Below, piece after piece: positions 31,901 to 42,090 of a stretch of DNA of 64,000 bases (position 1 is its first letter; each line of letters starts with the position of its first letter). The position numbers were made by a program, and so were the translations under genes. The notes below the pieces were generated by a model, which worked only from the letters and a program-made list of their open reading frames with translations, did not search any database and had not been told where the DNA came from. The DNA comes from Notospermus geniculatus (lineage: Eukaryota; Nemertea; Pilidiophora; Heteronemertea; Lineidae): positions 28,810 to 92,809 of the forward strand of contig NMRB01001872.1 in the NCBI GenBank assembly GCA_002633025.1. The letters are read 5' to 3'.

Positions 31901-34900
31901 CAATAGTCAATAGATTACGTAAGAGGAAAAGGGCGACGAAAAATTCCTTACAAAATTAAATTAAAGAATTCTAAACTGTGATGATTTTAGTGGTGAGAAT
32001 ATGACCAATCAGAACGCGTCCTCAAAATAAACTCGAAAATTTCTTTAAAAAACATACAAAAAACACGAAGCCGTCTACTGAAGTTAGTGGATGAACTTGG
32101 ATGTATGTGATATCCGTGTTTATTCACTTGGTCTAGGGTTGTGTATAATCGTTTTCCCGTCCCAAGATCAGTGTGTGCCTAAGCTTGTACATTTTATACT
32201 TACCGTCGCGACCTCCATTGTGGGATGTTCGGAGATGTTGACGTTTCGAAAGTCCGAAACTTTAGCGCCCCCTGGATGTTTGGTGTAGCCATTCATATTC
32301 GGTGGCGGTGGCTGTTCGAAACACGGCAGATGGTTGTTTGTATTTCAAAAGAAAGCCGCGCAGTGGCGTGGCTGTCTTTTTTTAAAACACCGCAGAGGCT
32401 GTTTTTATCTATTAAGTTCAGCTTTGACTTACCTATTGCTCCCGTAATTGTTTTATTTGTTGTGTGGTACAAATCATACCTTCAAAAAATGACAAGATAG
32501 CCCATTAGATAGCGCATTTTTAGCTTTAATGAACATTAGATATGCCCAATTTTTGTATTCTTGTATCATGCGAGATCGATGGATACCTAATCGATTCACA
32601 GTTGAACACAAAGGATTCTTAAACTTGATTCAGATCCCTCACAACTAGTTGGCACTAAAATGTCTCGCACATCGTGGCTCGCTCGGGGGATGACAGCGCC
32701 ATTTTTTTTTGCTCTGATACCGGTACATTACTCACCCAGTAAAAAGCATCACATGATCGTGGTTCGGGAGATGAGGAGACTGCTGGCGCCATTCTCTCAC
32801 ATTTTTGAGCGCCTTGACCCCATATATTTTATTTTCTTCTTGGTCATTATACGTGAAATCGTCGGGTTCCTTTAATTAGCAGAAAAGTAATTACACCTTT
32901 CCAACAAAGATGGCGGTTAAACAGATCTAACCATATGACGTCAGAAGCTTAATGCCATTCAGTGGTCGCTGGCACGCTGAGCTGATCAAACGGGTCATGG
33001 GCATAAGGTAAAATAATTGTCTGAGAGGATGCGTTTGGTAGTGTTACATCATGCTTGGACAATGAATGGCCACGACGTCGTTGTGGGAGCACCCTCAGCG
33101 TCCTCTAACGGCGAGCGCCCCTATAAATACCGGGGCACGCAGGCAGGCTGTTCATTCGGTATTTCGCTCCCTGGAAGGAATGGTGAGGGTGAAACCTCGA
33201 CTGCAAGCTGTGTGTGCCGAATTTGAGGTCCAGAGGGGAGGCGGTGTCTGCCCGCCCAAGGTTTGAGACTGATCGCGCGCCCTCCCCCTCCTCCGCCCTA
33301 TGTAGGCACGCTCTTCTATTCTCTCGCTTTTAGGCTGGAAACATCCGGCTTTTCCCTAAGCGAGACGATAGAGGACGTTGATGATGTGTTTAAACTAGAA
33401 GGCAACGATATTTATGGAAAAGGTCTATATAGCGCCATTTTACTTCAACACTGTGTGAAAGGCCTTCATACAGTGTAGAATGACCCCCTCCCAACATACC
33501 TTCCTTTACTTTCGGATGAAACAGCAGACGATTCAATGGACTCTATCACCCCAACAGACGGCAACACTGTAGGCTACGCGGTGCAGATGACGTCACTGCC
33601 TTCAGTGATGTACGTCAGAGATCGAACCAGAAGCACGTATTTGACCCATTCAGTTGGCGTCCGGCCAGAAACGCAGGCCTATCAAGTAGGCATTAGGCCT
33701 AATAGTAAAATTATCTATTTTTTGCTAATAGGTACCGGTACATGCTTATACTCACCGTATAAACGTACAAGCCAATGAGTGAAAGGGAAATTTGGGGGTC
33801 GGTGATCTCCTCATAAATGAGGTCTGCCTGTGGAATAAAAACGGACAACTCAACGAAGCTGCCACTGTAGTTGACAGAAGCGTTAACAGCCAATTTTACA
33901 GGCTGCCCCAGGAAACTCGCTAGGCTACCACTTAAGGTCGATCTATAGTCATTGGGTTTTCCTCCAGACAAGCGCATTCCATGCGACCCACTGGTGTGAA
34001 ACTTAATGAATCATAATGAATAATAATTGCCTCTACTCTGTTCGCCAATTTTTGGCCGCGTTAGCGTTGAAATAGATTTTATTGTTGTCAGTCAATTATA
34101 GGCCTTGGCATTCAGTGGTCCGCTGATTTGCCCACATAATATTTGGAAACGCACTATAGTGAACGTGTGTTGCAAATAGTAAACAAACCCACGTGAAGAA
34201 TAAAGTTTCAAACTTTCGAGCAGTTTTTCTCCCACTTTTATCAACATTTTTCAAACTTTGAAAATGGAAATGTGTTGTTCACCAAATGGAGCCTGTCCGT
34301 ATAACAGCCGATTCTGGGTTTTTGAAGTAGATGTCCGCGAAATTCACGAAACAAAGAAAATTATGTGGAGTAAAAGCTAAACTTTGTTAATTATAAGCAT
34401 AATTAACATATTTTTTAAAAATCTGCGTTTATACCGGCATGCGCTAGGTATGGCTGCGTCTTTTTCAACAGAGTTTACTTCGATGCGACATAGCATGTTG
34501 ACGTAAAATTGCTCAAGGAAATTTTTTCGGCCTTTCCAACAAAGTCATTTTTCTGGGCAATCCGGAAATAGGATCCAGTTATTTAGGGTTCACTTAGATG
34601 CTTCATACGTAACGTACCGCACCAGAAATGTTTTTGTAATCATTGTTAACAATGAATTATCACGAATTTAAGTTGGGCAGTTCGGCGGCACGCAATGGGT
34701 ATAGATCGGCCTTAAAAGAGAATCTCGAAGTTAAAGCCCACATACCCCATTAATGGCCATCGTATAATACTCCTTGATAGACTCCAAACTCTCACCGCGA
34801 TCGACGTGCCTTGAAAAATACAATAAAACATAGTCGAACTCGCAAAAAGTTAAGCGCAGATGTATTAGATCAAAGTCTGCTTATTGTGCATGACGTTTTT

Positions 34901-37900
34901 CATGTTTTGACTCGAGGGGTACCCGGAATATTCTGCAGGACTACGCTGGTGTAGAATCATGACAAGTTGTGGAAGGAGCCGACGGATAAGGGATATGACA
35001 GTTAGAATTAAAGTAAAAACAAATCCAGCAGTGATATTCATACATGGCAATGAGGATATTTCTGACAGATGCAATAGCCCACATTTCCAAAACTAAAGCA
35101 TCCACTTACGATTGGTAACAAGCGTAATCGCAGAGTCCCAATATCTCTACATAGTATGGCCCATCACTGACGCGTTTAGAGACGACAGGTGAATCATTGG
35201 TCCTTTTCCTCTTTCCTTCCCCTTTAACACGAGAACTCGAGTCCGATGGGATGGCGCCTGTGGGTTGCACACAAAGAAGTAACAAGTTTTGAAATTTCTA
35301 TACGTCCAGCTGGTGAACATTTTCTGGTTTTAAAAAGGTGTCATTTATTGATACCTCCGACAGGAATCTGACAAGAATGAATAATCGATGCTGAAAAACG
35401 CGCCACCTGCATGTCTGACATACAGATGGCGCTTTGTTCAACATGAACCATGATGACCAGCATTACTACAAACACATCTCACCGTTGTCAATGTTACGAA
35501 TTTCCTTCCTCCTCCTGGTCATCAGATGGGGTACGCCCGAACCAACGTCCCGTCTCGTATTCATGGAATGCCTCTTACTTGGCTCGAGGTAAATTGAATG
35601 GGTCCCATCATCAATATGGCCACTCTGGAAAACAAAGGCTAAAGGTACGATTCTATATACAACGTATTTATATGAAACAAACAAAAGTGAAGATACATGT
35701 ACGTCGATAGTGATCACTAAATAGGCCCTGGCAAGCATCAAACGTTTTGCACTCGTCTTGTTATGGACAAATTCGCAGATACAAAAGTCTGTAAAAGTAA
35801 ACTTACCAGCAGTCTGTGTAAAGAGGATTGATACTACATGTACCAGCATTTTCTGTAAAGGATACTTCCAGGCAGTCTGTATATTTCTTACCAGCAGTCT
35901 GTGTAAACGATACTTACCGTCAGTCTGTATATACATGTACATGTAAAGGATACCTACCAGTAGTTTGTGTAGTCTGTATAGAAAGGATACTCACCAGAAG
36001 TCTGTATAGTCTTAAGGCCTGTCTACACGATCATACATTTGTTCAAAACATCCTCATACATTTGTATGATGATGTTCATGGACAGATATTTGATTGTGTA
36101 GGCTGTTTTCCCAACAAACTTGAACAGCAACCAACATGTATGATGATGTTCAAATTTGTGTGATGATGTTCATGGACAAATGTATGATCGTGTGGACTGT
36201 TTTCCCAACAAACCTGAACATGTATGATGATGTTCAAATTTTTAGCTGCATGTTTCATCTTGCCAATGCAAAACATCCCAAAAAAAATGTGTGATGATGT
36301 TCAGGCACAAATGTATGATCGTGTGGACGGTTTTCCCAACAAACTTGAACATCATCCAACATTATCCTTTCTCCATCATACTTCATCATACAATGTCCAT
36401 GAATGTTGGACTGTAGATCGAAATCCACAACAAACTTGAACATCATCATACAAGTCTATGATGCTGTTTTGAACAATGTTTGATGATGTTCAAAATTTTA
36501 GCTGCATTGTCAGAAGACAGAAATCGACAAACAAGCTTGAACATCATCATACAAATGTATGATGATGTTTTGAACAAATGTATGATCGTGTAGACGAGCC
36601 TTTAAGGCCCATTTAGACGATCATACTTTTGTTCAAATTTTCATCATACATTTGTATGATGATGTTCATGGACAAATGTATGACGTGAAAATGGGAATTT
36701 GAACATCCGCGAACAAGCGCGAACATGTTGGATGATGTTCGAACATGCACATTAATTTGGACAAATGTTCAAGGTTGTTCAAGCTGTAGCCAATCAGATT
36801 ACAGTTTTGGGTCACATGATATTTCGGGTCACAAGCTTTATTAGGAGTTTCTCAAAGGCTGCGACATCCATTCTTACAATGTTTTTGTAGGACGACTGGT
36901 CTTCAGCCCTCTGTTCCTTCAGAAATGAATGATTTGCCCCCCAAATCCCTCTCCTCTGGATCCATTGCTTAACCCACACATGTGGTGCTCGCAATCTCCT
37001 TCTCACCCAACGCTGAACAATTAATAGGATAATGTAGATTTCAGCTCCAATAGAGAGCAACCTTCTGTGGGAGTTCATGATGGAAAAGTGATTTCCCTCC
37101 AAATTTTCCGAAACATTCATGAACAACCTTGGACAAAAGTCCTATGGTGTAAACAAGTTCCTTGAACAAGTGCGAACATCGTCATACAAATGTATGATGA
37201 AAATTTGAACAAAAGTATGATCGTCTAAATGGGCCTTAAAAGATGAGTTCTTTGAGTGACATTTTAGATAGGTGAAACTAAACATGAGAAAATTCTTACC
37301 ATGCTCCTTTTGTAGACGCCATTAGCTATTCGTTCACTCTTGACAAGAACGGCGGCTTTTTTATCCAGGTCATGGTAGGCAGTCAAACCCTAGAATGAGA
37401 GAGACTTTACACTGTCCGAGTGGCGTAGATTTGTCATCAAAACAAACTGAGAATCGTGTTTCATGTATGGCCACTCCTCCTTTGGAGGCAATGTCAATCA
37501 TGCTGGGAGGCCACGGTGTCCTTGCTTAAATTCTCCTCACCTCTGATCTCACATCTTCCTCCTTCGTCCTCCCATTCGTACCAACCGTGAAAACTGGAAA
37601 GTTCGTGTTGATGTTGTCCCTTCTCCGCAGCGACAGGCGGCGTTCTTTCCCAGAGCCCTCGATCTGCAGCCTGAGAAATACAGGCTCAGCAACATCATTT
37701 GGGTTGAGATCTCTGACTGTGACGACACCTGAAACCAAACGTTTCGTTACCACCCCGGGTTACCACATTGGTTCGAGGACAACTATTATGATGTTTGACA
37801 AAAGAAACATCCTCTGGTAGGGTTAACCGGACTGATGGTACCGTCACACTATGCAGTTTACGGTCCATTGAGGAGTCTCGACCTGCTTTTCAGTGGGAAA

Positions 37901-38014
37901 TATGACAATGTTTTGAAAAAGTAATTTACGATCCTTGACACACCTACCGGTCTCGACGTTCTTTGAGCTGACGACTACGAAAGTAGCGAGGACAAAAAAA
38001 CCGATGCACTTCAT
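25959..38014 (-). CDS. ADAMTS-like secreted metalloprotease, at least 12 exons
   Basis: Exons in order: 38014-37948, 37728-37541, 37389-37300, 35624-35483, 35257-35110, 34809-34746, 33827-33756, then 27682-27518, 27059-26927, 26595-26482, 26350-26299 and 26092-25959 (TGA). All have GT/AG borders, and the phases fit within each block. The first exon encodes a signal peptide (MKCIGFFVLATFVVV). Exons 2-5 encode the propeptide (GHIDDGTHSIYLEP; basic KRKR site). Exons 5-7 start the reprolysin domain (YYVEILGLCDY, ADLIYEEITDP). Exon 27682 resumes with DADHDGYN and DNFIM, the end of the zinc-site region, then FSPCS. Next come the disintegrin-like exons (QQCAQYYG, ALPGTTCGNKK, WCINGNCV) and a final Cys-rich segment (FCCKTCQDYYD). 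The exon with HExxH was not found between 33756 and 27682. Family role: extracellular or matrix proteolysis. Confidence 0.75.
27112..27428. mobile_element. Two adjacent intronic MITEs shared by both duplication copies
   Basis: 27112-27256 has ends ggagccatattcacgaagcc and ggcttcgttaatatgg. 27314-27428 has ends ggctgctattcataaaag and ttttatgaatatcagcc. Both are also at the matching place in the partner (about 41826-42135 and 42196-42300), so they were present before the duplication. They lie in the intron between the last metalloprotease exon and the first disintegrin exon. Confidence 0.75.
27714..28227. mobile_element. 514-bp inverted-repeat insertion, TATTA duplication, empty site known
   Basis: Ends CCAAGAATATATAAGTACCA and its mirror, extending about 33 bases on each side. 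TATTA flanks both ends (27709-27713 and 28228-28232). The partner copy at about 42585 reads gtgtattacggaatg without interruption, so the insertion postdates the duplication. It lies in a short intron of the ADAMTS-like gene. Non-coding. Confidence 0.85.
28288..28810 (+). repeat. Dispersed repeat (copy with CCTCCAGAACATGATAG end)
   Basis: From gagacaagtag to ctgtcaatgg the sequence is colinear with pieces at 47592-48005 (same strand) and 46890-47075 (reverse), and its last 170 bases also match 63245-63420 and 30838-30893 (reverse). The conserved end reads cctccagaacatgatag and then tggtggcgccactgtattca. It abuts the ADAMTS exon region exactly where the two duplication copies diverge. Class unknown, possibly a SINE or a LINE tail. 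Confidence 0.7.
29121..29398 (+). repeat. 103-bp direct duplication around a small palindrome
   Basis: The block aaaagtttacagctctttca ... gaactaatgggtgggc occurs at 29121-29224 and 29297-29398. Between them a 70-base palindrome (gcccctggcgcc / gttcggtgttc arms) is inserted. The second block ends exactly where the Polinton terminal hairpin starts. Confidence 0.8.
29399..29569. repeat. Polinton terminal hairpin, copy 1
   Basis: The outer 31 bases (AGTATAAGG, AAAGTGCACG, GATCTGGACGGA) pair with the inner arm at 29539-29569, with one mismatch. The loop is about 110 bases. In the copy at 55647-55819 the first and third blocks are conserved, but the middle block is different in both arms together. 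Confidence 0.85.
29594..30097 (+). pseudogene. Polinton integrase (retroviral-type), C-terminally truncated
   Basis: ATG at 29594, 25 bases after the hairpin. The 168 readable residues contain the core-domain signatures: Asp near 79-82 (WQADLVDMQ), ILTVIDLFSRYAWA near 96-109, and Asp near 139 in FDDGKEFYNKHLK. The third catalytic residue (Glu of VVERFNRTLK in the other copy) and the chromodomain tail are missing, because the frame ends at the N at 30098. Polinton integrases insert the element and generate short target duplications. Base composition is clearly more AT-rich than the surroundings. Confidence 0.85.
30190..30890 (-). pseudogene. 3' fragment of a non-LTR retrotransposon ORF2
   Basis: Two overlapping minus-strand frames (30896-30603 and 30633-30208) join by a frameshift. 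They contain RVHLKFCKYLLKL, then YGELGRYPLDIEV and VIFWSRL, the segment that follows the reverse transcriptase in many LINEs, and continue to ...LVRLRTGTSKIP. No reverse-transcriptase catalytic motif is included, so it is 5'-truncated. A dispersed-repeat end and a Tc1-like element follow at the low-numbered side of its start (30838-31384). Confidence 0.7.
30894..31384. mobile_element. Tc1/mariner-like MITE, 491 bp, ends CACTGG/CCAGTG
   Basis: Both ends read CACTGGTGGACAGAAATATT inward, with pairing over roughly 135 bases. TA precedes the left end (30892-30893), and TT follows the right end where relatives have TA. It sits inside the conserved ggaggta-cttcgaaggg site of the dispersed repeat, whose other copies (46950-46980, 63295-63330) are uninterrupted. 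There is no transposase. The left arm has an extra CATGTA (30976-30981) that the right arm lacks. Confidence 0.8.
31385..33755. other. ADAMTS intron region; no further gene recognised
   Basis: Lies within the large gap between ADAMTS exons 33756 and 27682. It holds an imperfect direct repeat (cctcaaaatatactcgaaaa at about 31780 and again at about 32020) and a TACCGGTA near 32717. At 33122-33129 a TATAAATA box stands in GC-rich DNA, with a plus-strand frame to 33478 that has no recognisable domain. The missing HExxH exon should be here or in the repeats below, but I could not find it. Confidence 0.45.
33122..33180 (+). promoter_or_regulatory. Possible TATA-type core promoter
   Basis: TATAAATA at 33122-33129 with a pyrimidine-rich gttcattcgg about 30 bases downstream and ATG at 33180. 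The downstream frame is 28 codons, or alternatively part of a spliced message. No protein homology supports a gene here. Confidence 0.25.
34512..34714 (+). repeat. Dispersed repeat, copy 1 (partner 57924-58135)
   Basis: From ggaaattttttcgg to ggtatagatcg the sequence is about 90 percent identical by eye to 57924-58135 in the same orientation. Non-coding, lying in an ADAMTS intron. Confidence 0.8.
36015..36601. mobile_element. Harbinger-type MITE, TTA-flanked, about 590 bp
   Basis: Ends aggcctgtctacacgatcat and atgatcgtgtagacgagcct, with TTA on the left (36012-36014) and TTA on the right (36602-36604). The interior is built from repeated catcatacaaatgtatgatg and tgttcaaatttgtgtgatg words in both orientations. 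It lies in an ADAMTS intron, directly next to a second related element. Confidence 0.75.
36605..37236. mobile_element. Harbinger element with transposase remnant, about 630 bp
   Basis: Ends aggcccatttagacgatcat and atgatcgtctaaatgggcct, flanked by TTA and TAA. It shares the catcatacaaatgtatg subterminal words with its neighbour. Unlike ordinary MITEs it still carries part of a transposase gene (36812-37126, minus), which identifies the superfamily of both elements. Confidence 0.8.
36812..37126 (-). pseudogene. PIF/Harbinger transposase, N-terminal fragment
   Basis: The 104-codon minus-strand frame contains RRRLRAPHVWVKQWIQRRG, then a short spacer and SSYKNIVRMDVAAFEKLL. That is the conserved N-terminal pattern of Harbinger/HARBI1-type nucleases (basic stretch, WVxxWxxRR, SYxNFxRMxxxxFxxLL). 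The catalytic DDE part is missing. Its position inside matching terminal repeats shows that the element is an internal deletion derivative. Confidence 0.75.
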
Positions 38015-38785
38015 CACGGCGCGTACGCTGTTGTCGCTGAATTCGGATGAGTGAAATTCGCCTTGTCGTCAAATCCTATCCCAGTTTGATGTCCAACCCT
38101 CCAAAACCAGAAATGACGGCAACGATTGGGCGTTGGGGATAAATATCTTTTTAGACAAAGCTTACCGATTTTAGTATTATTACCACAAATCAGCCTATTC
38201 AGGTTTTTCCTTTTTTCTCAATTACCGGTATGTCAAAATTGTGATGGGGAATGTTAATATTTTGTCCATTATTAGGACGGTTTGCCCATCAAACATTTCC
38301 TTCAAACAAATCATTATTGATTCTTGTAGAGTGCCTCGTGTCATCGGCAAGGACCAAAATTTGAATGATTACACCAGTCCATATTCATGCACCTCGAGAT
38401 GGGACAATGGTAATCACATAATTGTTGCCTCTGCCTAGCTATTTCACTGCTAAATCTACGTCTCTTTTATAGTTGACTGCACAGTGTTATTCTGTCACGG
38501 GGTTTATAGAACACAAGGGAAGCAGTTATTTCTGTTTTTTCACTAAAGTATCTTGTGAGGTTAATGAAGTTAATTGCTGTGGTCTGATTTTGTCATCTGC
38601 CTCAATATATCTTTGTTGTCTGGGTAGGCCAGTTTTTTGGGTTAAGTGCACAGAAACGTCCAAATATCATACATCTACCATAAGTAAGCAATATGGCCTA
38701 CACTAAAACTCATATTACAGAATGAAATCGATTATAAGAGCAGGAAAACAAGAATAAACGAATAGACAACATGAACAGTTCTTAA

Positions 38786-39033
38786 AGATAATGTATCACG
38801 GATATTTTCGCGGGCCACGAAATTCATTGTTTATTTACATTGTGTTTGTTTATGTCCAGGTTTTCTTTGTCTTATGAGTAATTTGTTGGTGGCTTGCCTC
38901 TCTAGAATTTCTTTTGATGCCAAAAACATTCATTTTGGTGGGTTGGCATGTCCAAAAAGTCTAAAATAACATAATGTAAACATCCATGTTTACAAACATT
39001 GAATGTAAACAATGAAGTCGTGATATATTATCT
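38786..39033. mobile_element. 248-bp insertion with TTAA duplication, absent from copy 1
   Basis: Ends AGATAATGTATCACG and cgtgatatattatct with TTAA on both sides (38782-38785 and 39034-39037). The empty site in copy 1 at about 23830 reads ttcttttaaagctgaag. TTAA targets suggest piggyBac-type mobilisation, or TAA Harbinger-type; the ends do not decide. Confidence 0.8.
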
Positions 39034-39221
39034 TTAAGCTGAAGCATTTATTTCTAATTTTGGCTTTCTGTATAACATGTTTGATGGGTGCCTTGTTGAT
39101 CAGCAATAAGATAATGATGAAGATGTATTTAACATTGCTGCAGTTCCTGCATCTGATCATGTATACTAAATTGGGCGTGGAACAATTAAAGTGTCCGATG
39201 GGTTTGAAAATGTCAGTTGAA

Positions 39222-39391
39222 TAGGAGCTGTCAGTGAGTTGACCAATAGGTGTCGCTACGGCCCAATTCAATGCATATAGCAGACCCATTCATTCTTGAT
39301 CGAGCACCAATCACGTGGATTTTCCTGTCTGTTGGTCCGCTAGAACTTTGCTGCCATCTTTTGGCAATACGCGCGGCTGGACTGCTCCTAT
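39222..39391. mobile_element. 170-bp MITE, copy 1 of 2
   Basis: Starts taggagctgtcagtgagttg and ends ggctggactgctccta. Nearly identical to 41921-42090. Short inverted ends TAGGAGC/GCTCCTA. Confidence 0.75.
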
Positions 39392-40025
39392 TGGGTAGTG
39401 TGATGTCACTCTATTTTCTGTATATGTGGGCACAGTTTGCAGTTTGGTTTATTATATGGGTAAGTTCCGTTGGGGAGTGTCTGTGTGATCTTGCTTCGGA
39501 CCAAATGTTTTCTCAGGTTGGGTGGTTGTCTGTATGCAATGACCGGTCACTGTGGACTGGTTTGGCTTTCGAACTAGTATTCTTTTATCTTTTGATGTGC
39601 ATACCTGAAATATAGCAAGTGACCAAAAGTTAACACTCTGGCGTTTCTATACGTTACCGTACCGTACCGTACTGCATACAAATCAAACAATACACCACCA
39701 ACGCTCAATTGATACACCAATGTATGTTAACATTCAATACAAAATACGTTAATATACAATTCTGAGAAACTGAAAAGGAAATGAGACACAAGCAATAGTG
39801 GGTGAATAGCCCGGTAAAAACATGTAGCCTAGCAACAACATTAGGCCTACAAAAATACAACGGCAACAAACAACAGACTACGCATAACAACATGACATAT
39901 TTTCACCATGAAGACATGTTAACTGAATTCATCTAAACAGGAGCAAAGTTATTACATGTTGGTGACAATTAAAAGCCACTGTTGAACAGCCAAAATACAC
40001 GTACACGAATGCACAGATGATAAGG

Positions 40026-40146
40026 GAGTTTTCGCAAAGCCCCCGAAATGCCAACGCGAACGCCAAACCCATTGTTCGATGCCACGAAGATGAGAGAGCA
40101 CCGAACAAGACGTTCTTGTCAGCGTTTCGGGGGCTTTGCGAAAACT
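40026..40146. mobile_element. 121-bp MITE, absent from copy 1
   Basis: Ends agttttcgcaaagcccccga and tcgggggctttgcgaaaact. Copy 1 at about 25255-25280 lacks it. Non-coding. Confidence 0.75.
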
Positions 40147-40852
40147 GACCGAACACGAAGTCAGTTTTTGTCAAATCTCTGCGCGAATAGCACCAATTCA
40201 TTTACTACCGCTACACTTTTCTGAAACATGATATTTTTTTGCGCTCGCCCCAACCTCCAATCACAGCTATAGAGACAATCAAAGAAAAGGTGGATGTTTG
40301 TGGATTAGGCCAGCTAAAAACACACGACTGTGTGCAAGGCGCATTTCCCGAACTAGTCTCGGTCACACAGCCGCTGTTCCGTTCCGAATCTGTGGAACGC
40401 TGGGAAAAACGGATGGTTGCGCGAGACTATTCCCGAACGTTCAAGAAGCTGATGGTGCCCTCTATTGACGACATCTACAACTGGAATTCCATCGAAATGG
40501 CATACATGTAGGCCTGCTCGCTGGAAAACCAGACCCATCCTCTTTCCTCGGTAGGAACCCATGCAAACAGTATCAAAATCTCTCCCCTCTCCTATATTAT
40601 ACTGACTACAGGTACTACAAGCCTTAGGATTTTGGACCTTACCTCAGTCATAATAGTCTTGGCAACTTTTGCAGCAAAAGGCTCTGTTGATTTCTATTTT
40701 ACAGAAGTCTGGATCACTGGCAGCTGACTCTTCACAACTCATGCCCTTCATCAGCGAATCACCATATATACCCCTCTCTTAAAGAAATCAAAAGAAAGAG
40801 AAAGCACAAAAATTGACACACAAAATGATGATCAACAGGAAGTCAATTTCCA

Positions 40853-40894
40853 GAATCTTAGCAAATTTTCGACCCCAACCGGGGTCTTCTTCAG
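40853..40894 (-). ncRNA. Hammerhead ribozyme-like core at a Penelope end
   Basis: On the minus strand: CTGAAGA (fits CUGANGA), stem II GACCCC-GGTT-GGGGTC, GAAA, short stem III aat/att, C at the cleavage position. It sits in a Penelope-end fragment (40797-40915) inserted in duplication copy 2 and absent from copy 1. Confidence 0.55.
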
Positions 40895-41920
40895 GCTGGC
40901 ACTTTCAAGTCGAGCTACCAGCTCTCAGCTAGTCCTTCTCACTGATGACGTCAAGATGGTCAATTTCAATGTTTATCTAAGTTTGCACCGAAAGGCCTAG
41001 ATCAGAAATATGGTTCAAGGGATCGAAATAGGCCTACATTTAGTCTACCAGAGAACCTGGTAACAGCGGTCTTACCTGGTGCGGATGGCGCACGATAATC
41101 AGAAACACAGTTCCCATTTATACACCACTGGAAAACAAAGAAAGTATCGTAACTCGGGGGACTTGTAGAACACGAGGCAACTTTTCGTGCTTTTGCCAGC
41201 AATTTATGGAAAAGCAAAAAAAATGTCTACACCAGATGTTACCTTCTTATTTCCACAGGTTGTTCCAGGAAGTGCGCCAAATCCATCATCCCGATAATGA
41301 TCAAAATCGTTAATGCATGAGACATCCATGCAAATCAAGTTCTCCGCGAGCGTACCCTGGAAGTAGTCGACATCGTGGATGCGTAAAAAAATACACCATA
41401 TTGCTAACAAAATAATCTATTTAGAGAATGAAATTAACTTAGTAATTAAATGAGTTTTTAAATCATTTATATGGTAATGAAAAAATAGCCTAATATAGGC
41501 TATCACCAGTCGTACCAATCAGTATCGGATATTTTTCATATTGTGCGCGCCAGTCACCCACCAACTATACTGACCGCGGATGTTGGGGCGACAAGCAGAC
41601 CATTACGGTTCCGTAAACTGGGATGCCGTACAAGGTTACGTACTCTGTAAAATTTATACCCAACTCCGAAGTACTGCGCACACTGCTGATCAATATGATA
41701 CGCCTGACCCACGTACGGCACCTTCGGAATATTGGATCCTGGGTTCGGGACGTTCTTCAAACAATTCTCACCAATCTTGAGAAAAAAATAAGCCATCGTC
41801 ATTTGTCAGATAAGGGAACCGCGTTCAGGAGCCATATTCACGAAGCCTTCGCAACGTTGCGTGCACGCAAGTCTATTGTTTGGCTGCACATGCCCTATTG
41901 TCCACCGGCTGCCTTTACAA

Positions 41921-42090
41921 TAGGAGCTGTCACTGAGTTGACCACTAGGTGTCACTACGGCCCAATTCAATGCATGTAGCGGACCCATTCATTCTTGATC
42001 GAGCACCACTCACCGTGGATTTTCCTGTGTATTGGTCCGCTAGAACTTTGCTGCCATCTGTTGGCAATATGCGCGGCTGACTGCTCCTAT
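41921..42090. mobile_element. 170-bp MITE, copy 2, inside another MITE
   Basis: Interrupts the MITE that is intact at 27112-27256: the empty site gccttacaatagatttgcg becomes gcctttacaa-taggagctg ... ctcctat-tagatttgcg. The borders imply a 2- or 3-bp TA-type target duplication. Related copy at 39222-39391. Confidence 0.8.

Noticed and set aside
32225-32500. Plus-strand 91-codon frame, and a minus-strand exon ending at GTAAGT near 32204
   Set aside because: A splice donor-like site is present, but no reading frame continues in a recognisable protein.
33263-33478. Plus-strand gene behind the TATAAATA box
   Set aside because: An acceptor-like ttttag and a short acidic frame exist, but no exon with matching phase or homology was found.
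36015-37236. CRISPR-like array of repeated catcatacaaatgtatg words
   Set aside because: Repeats are palindromic, irregularly spaced, in both orientations, and lie inside Harbinger ends in a eukaryotic genome.
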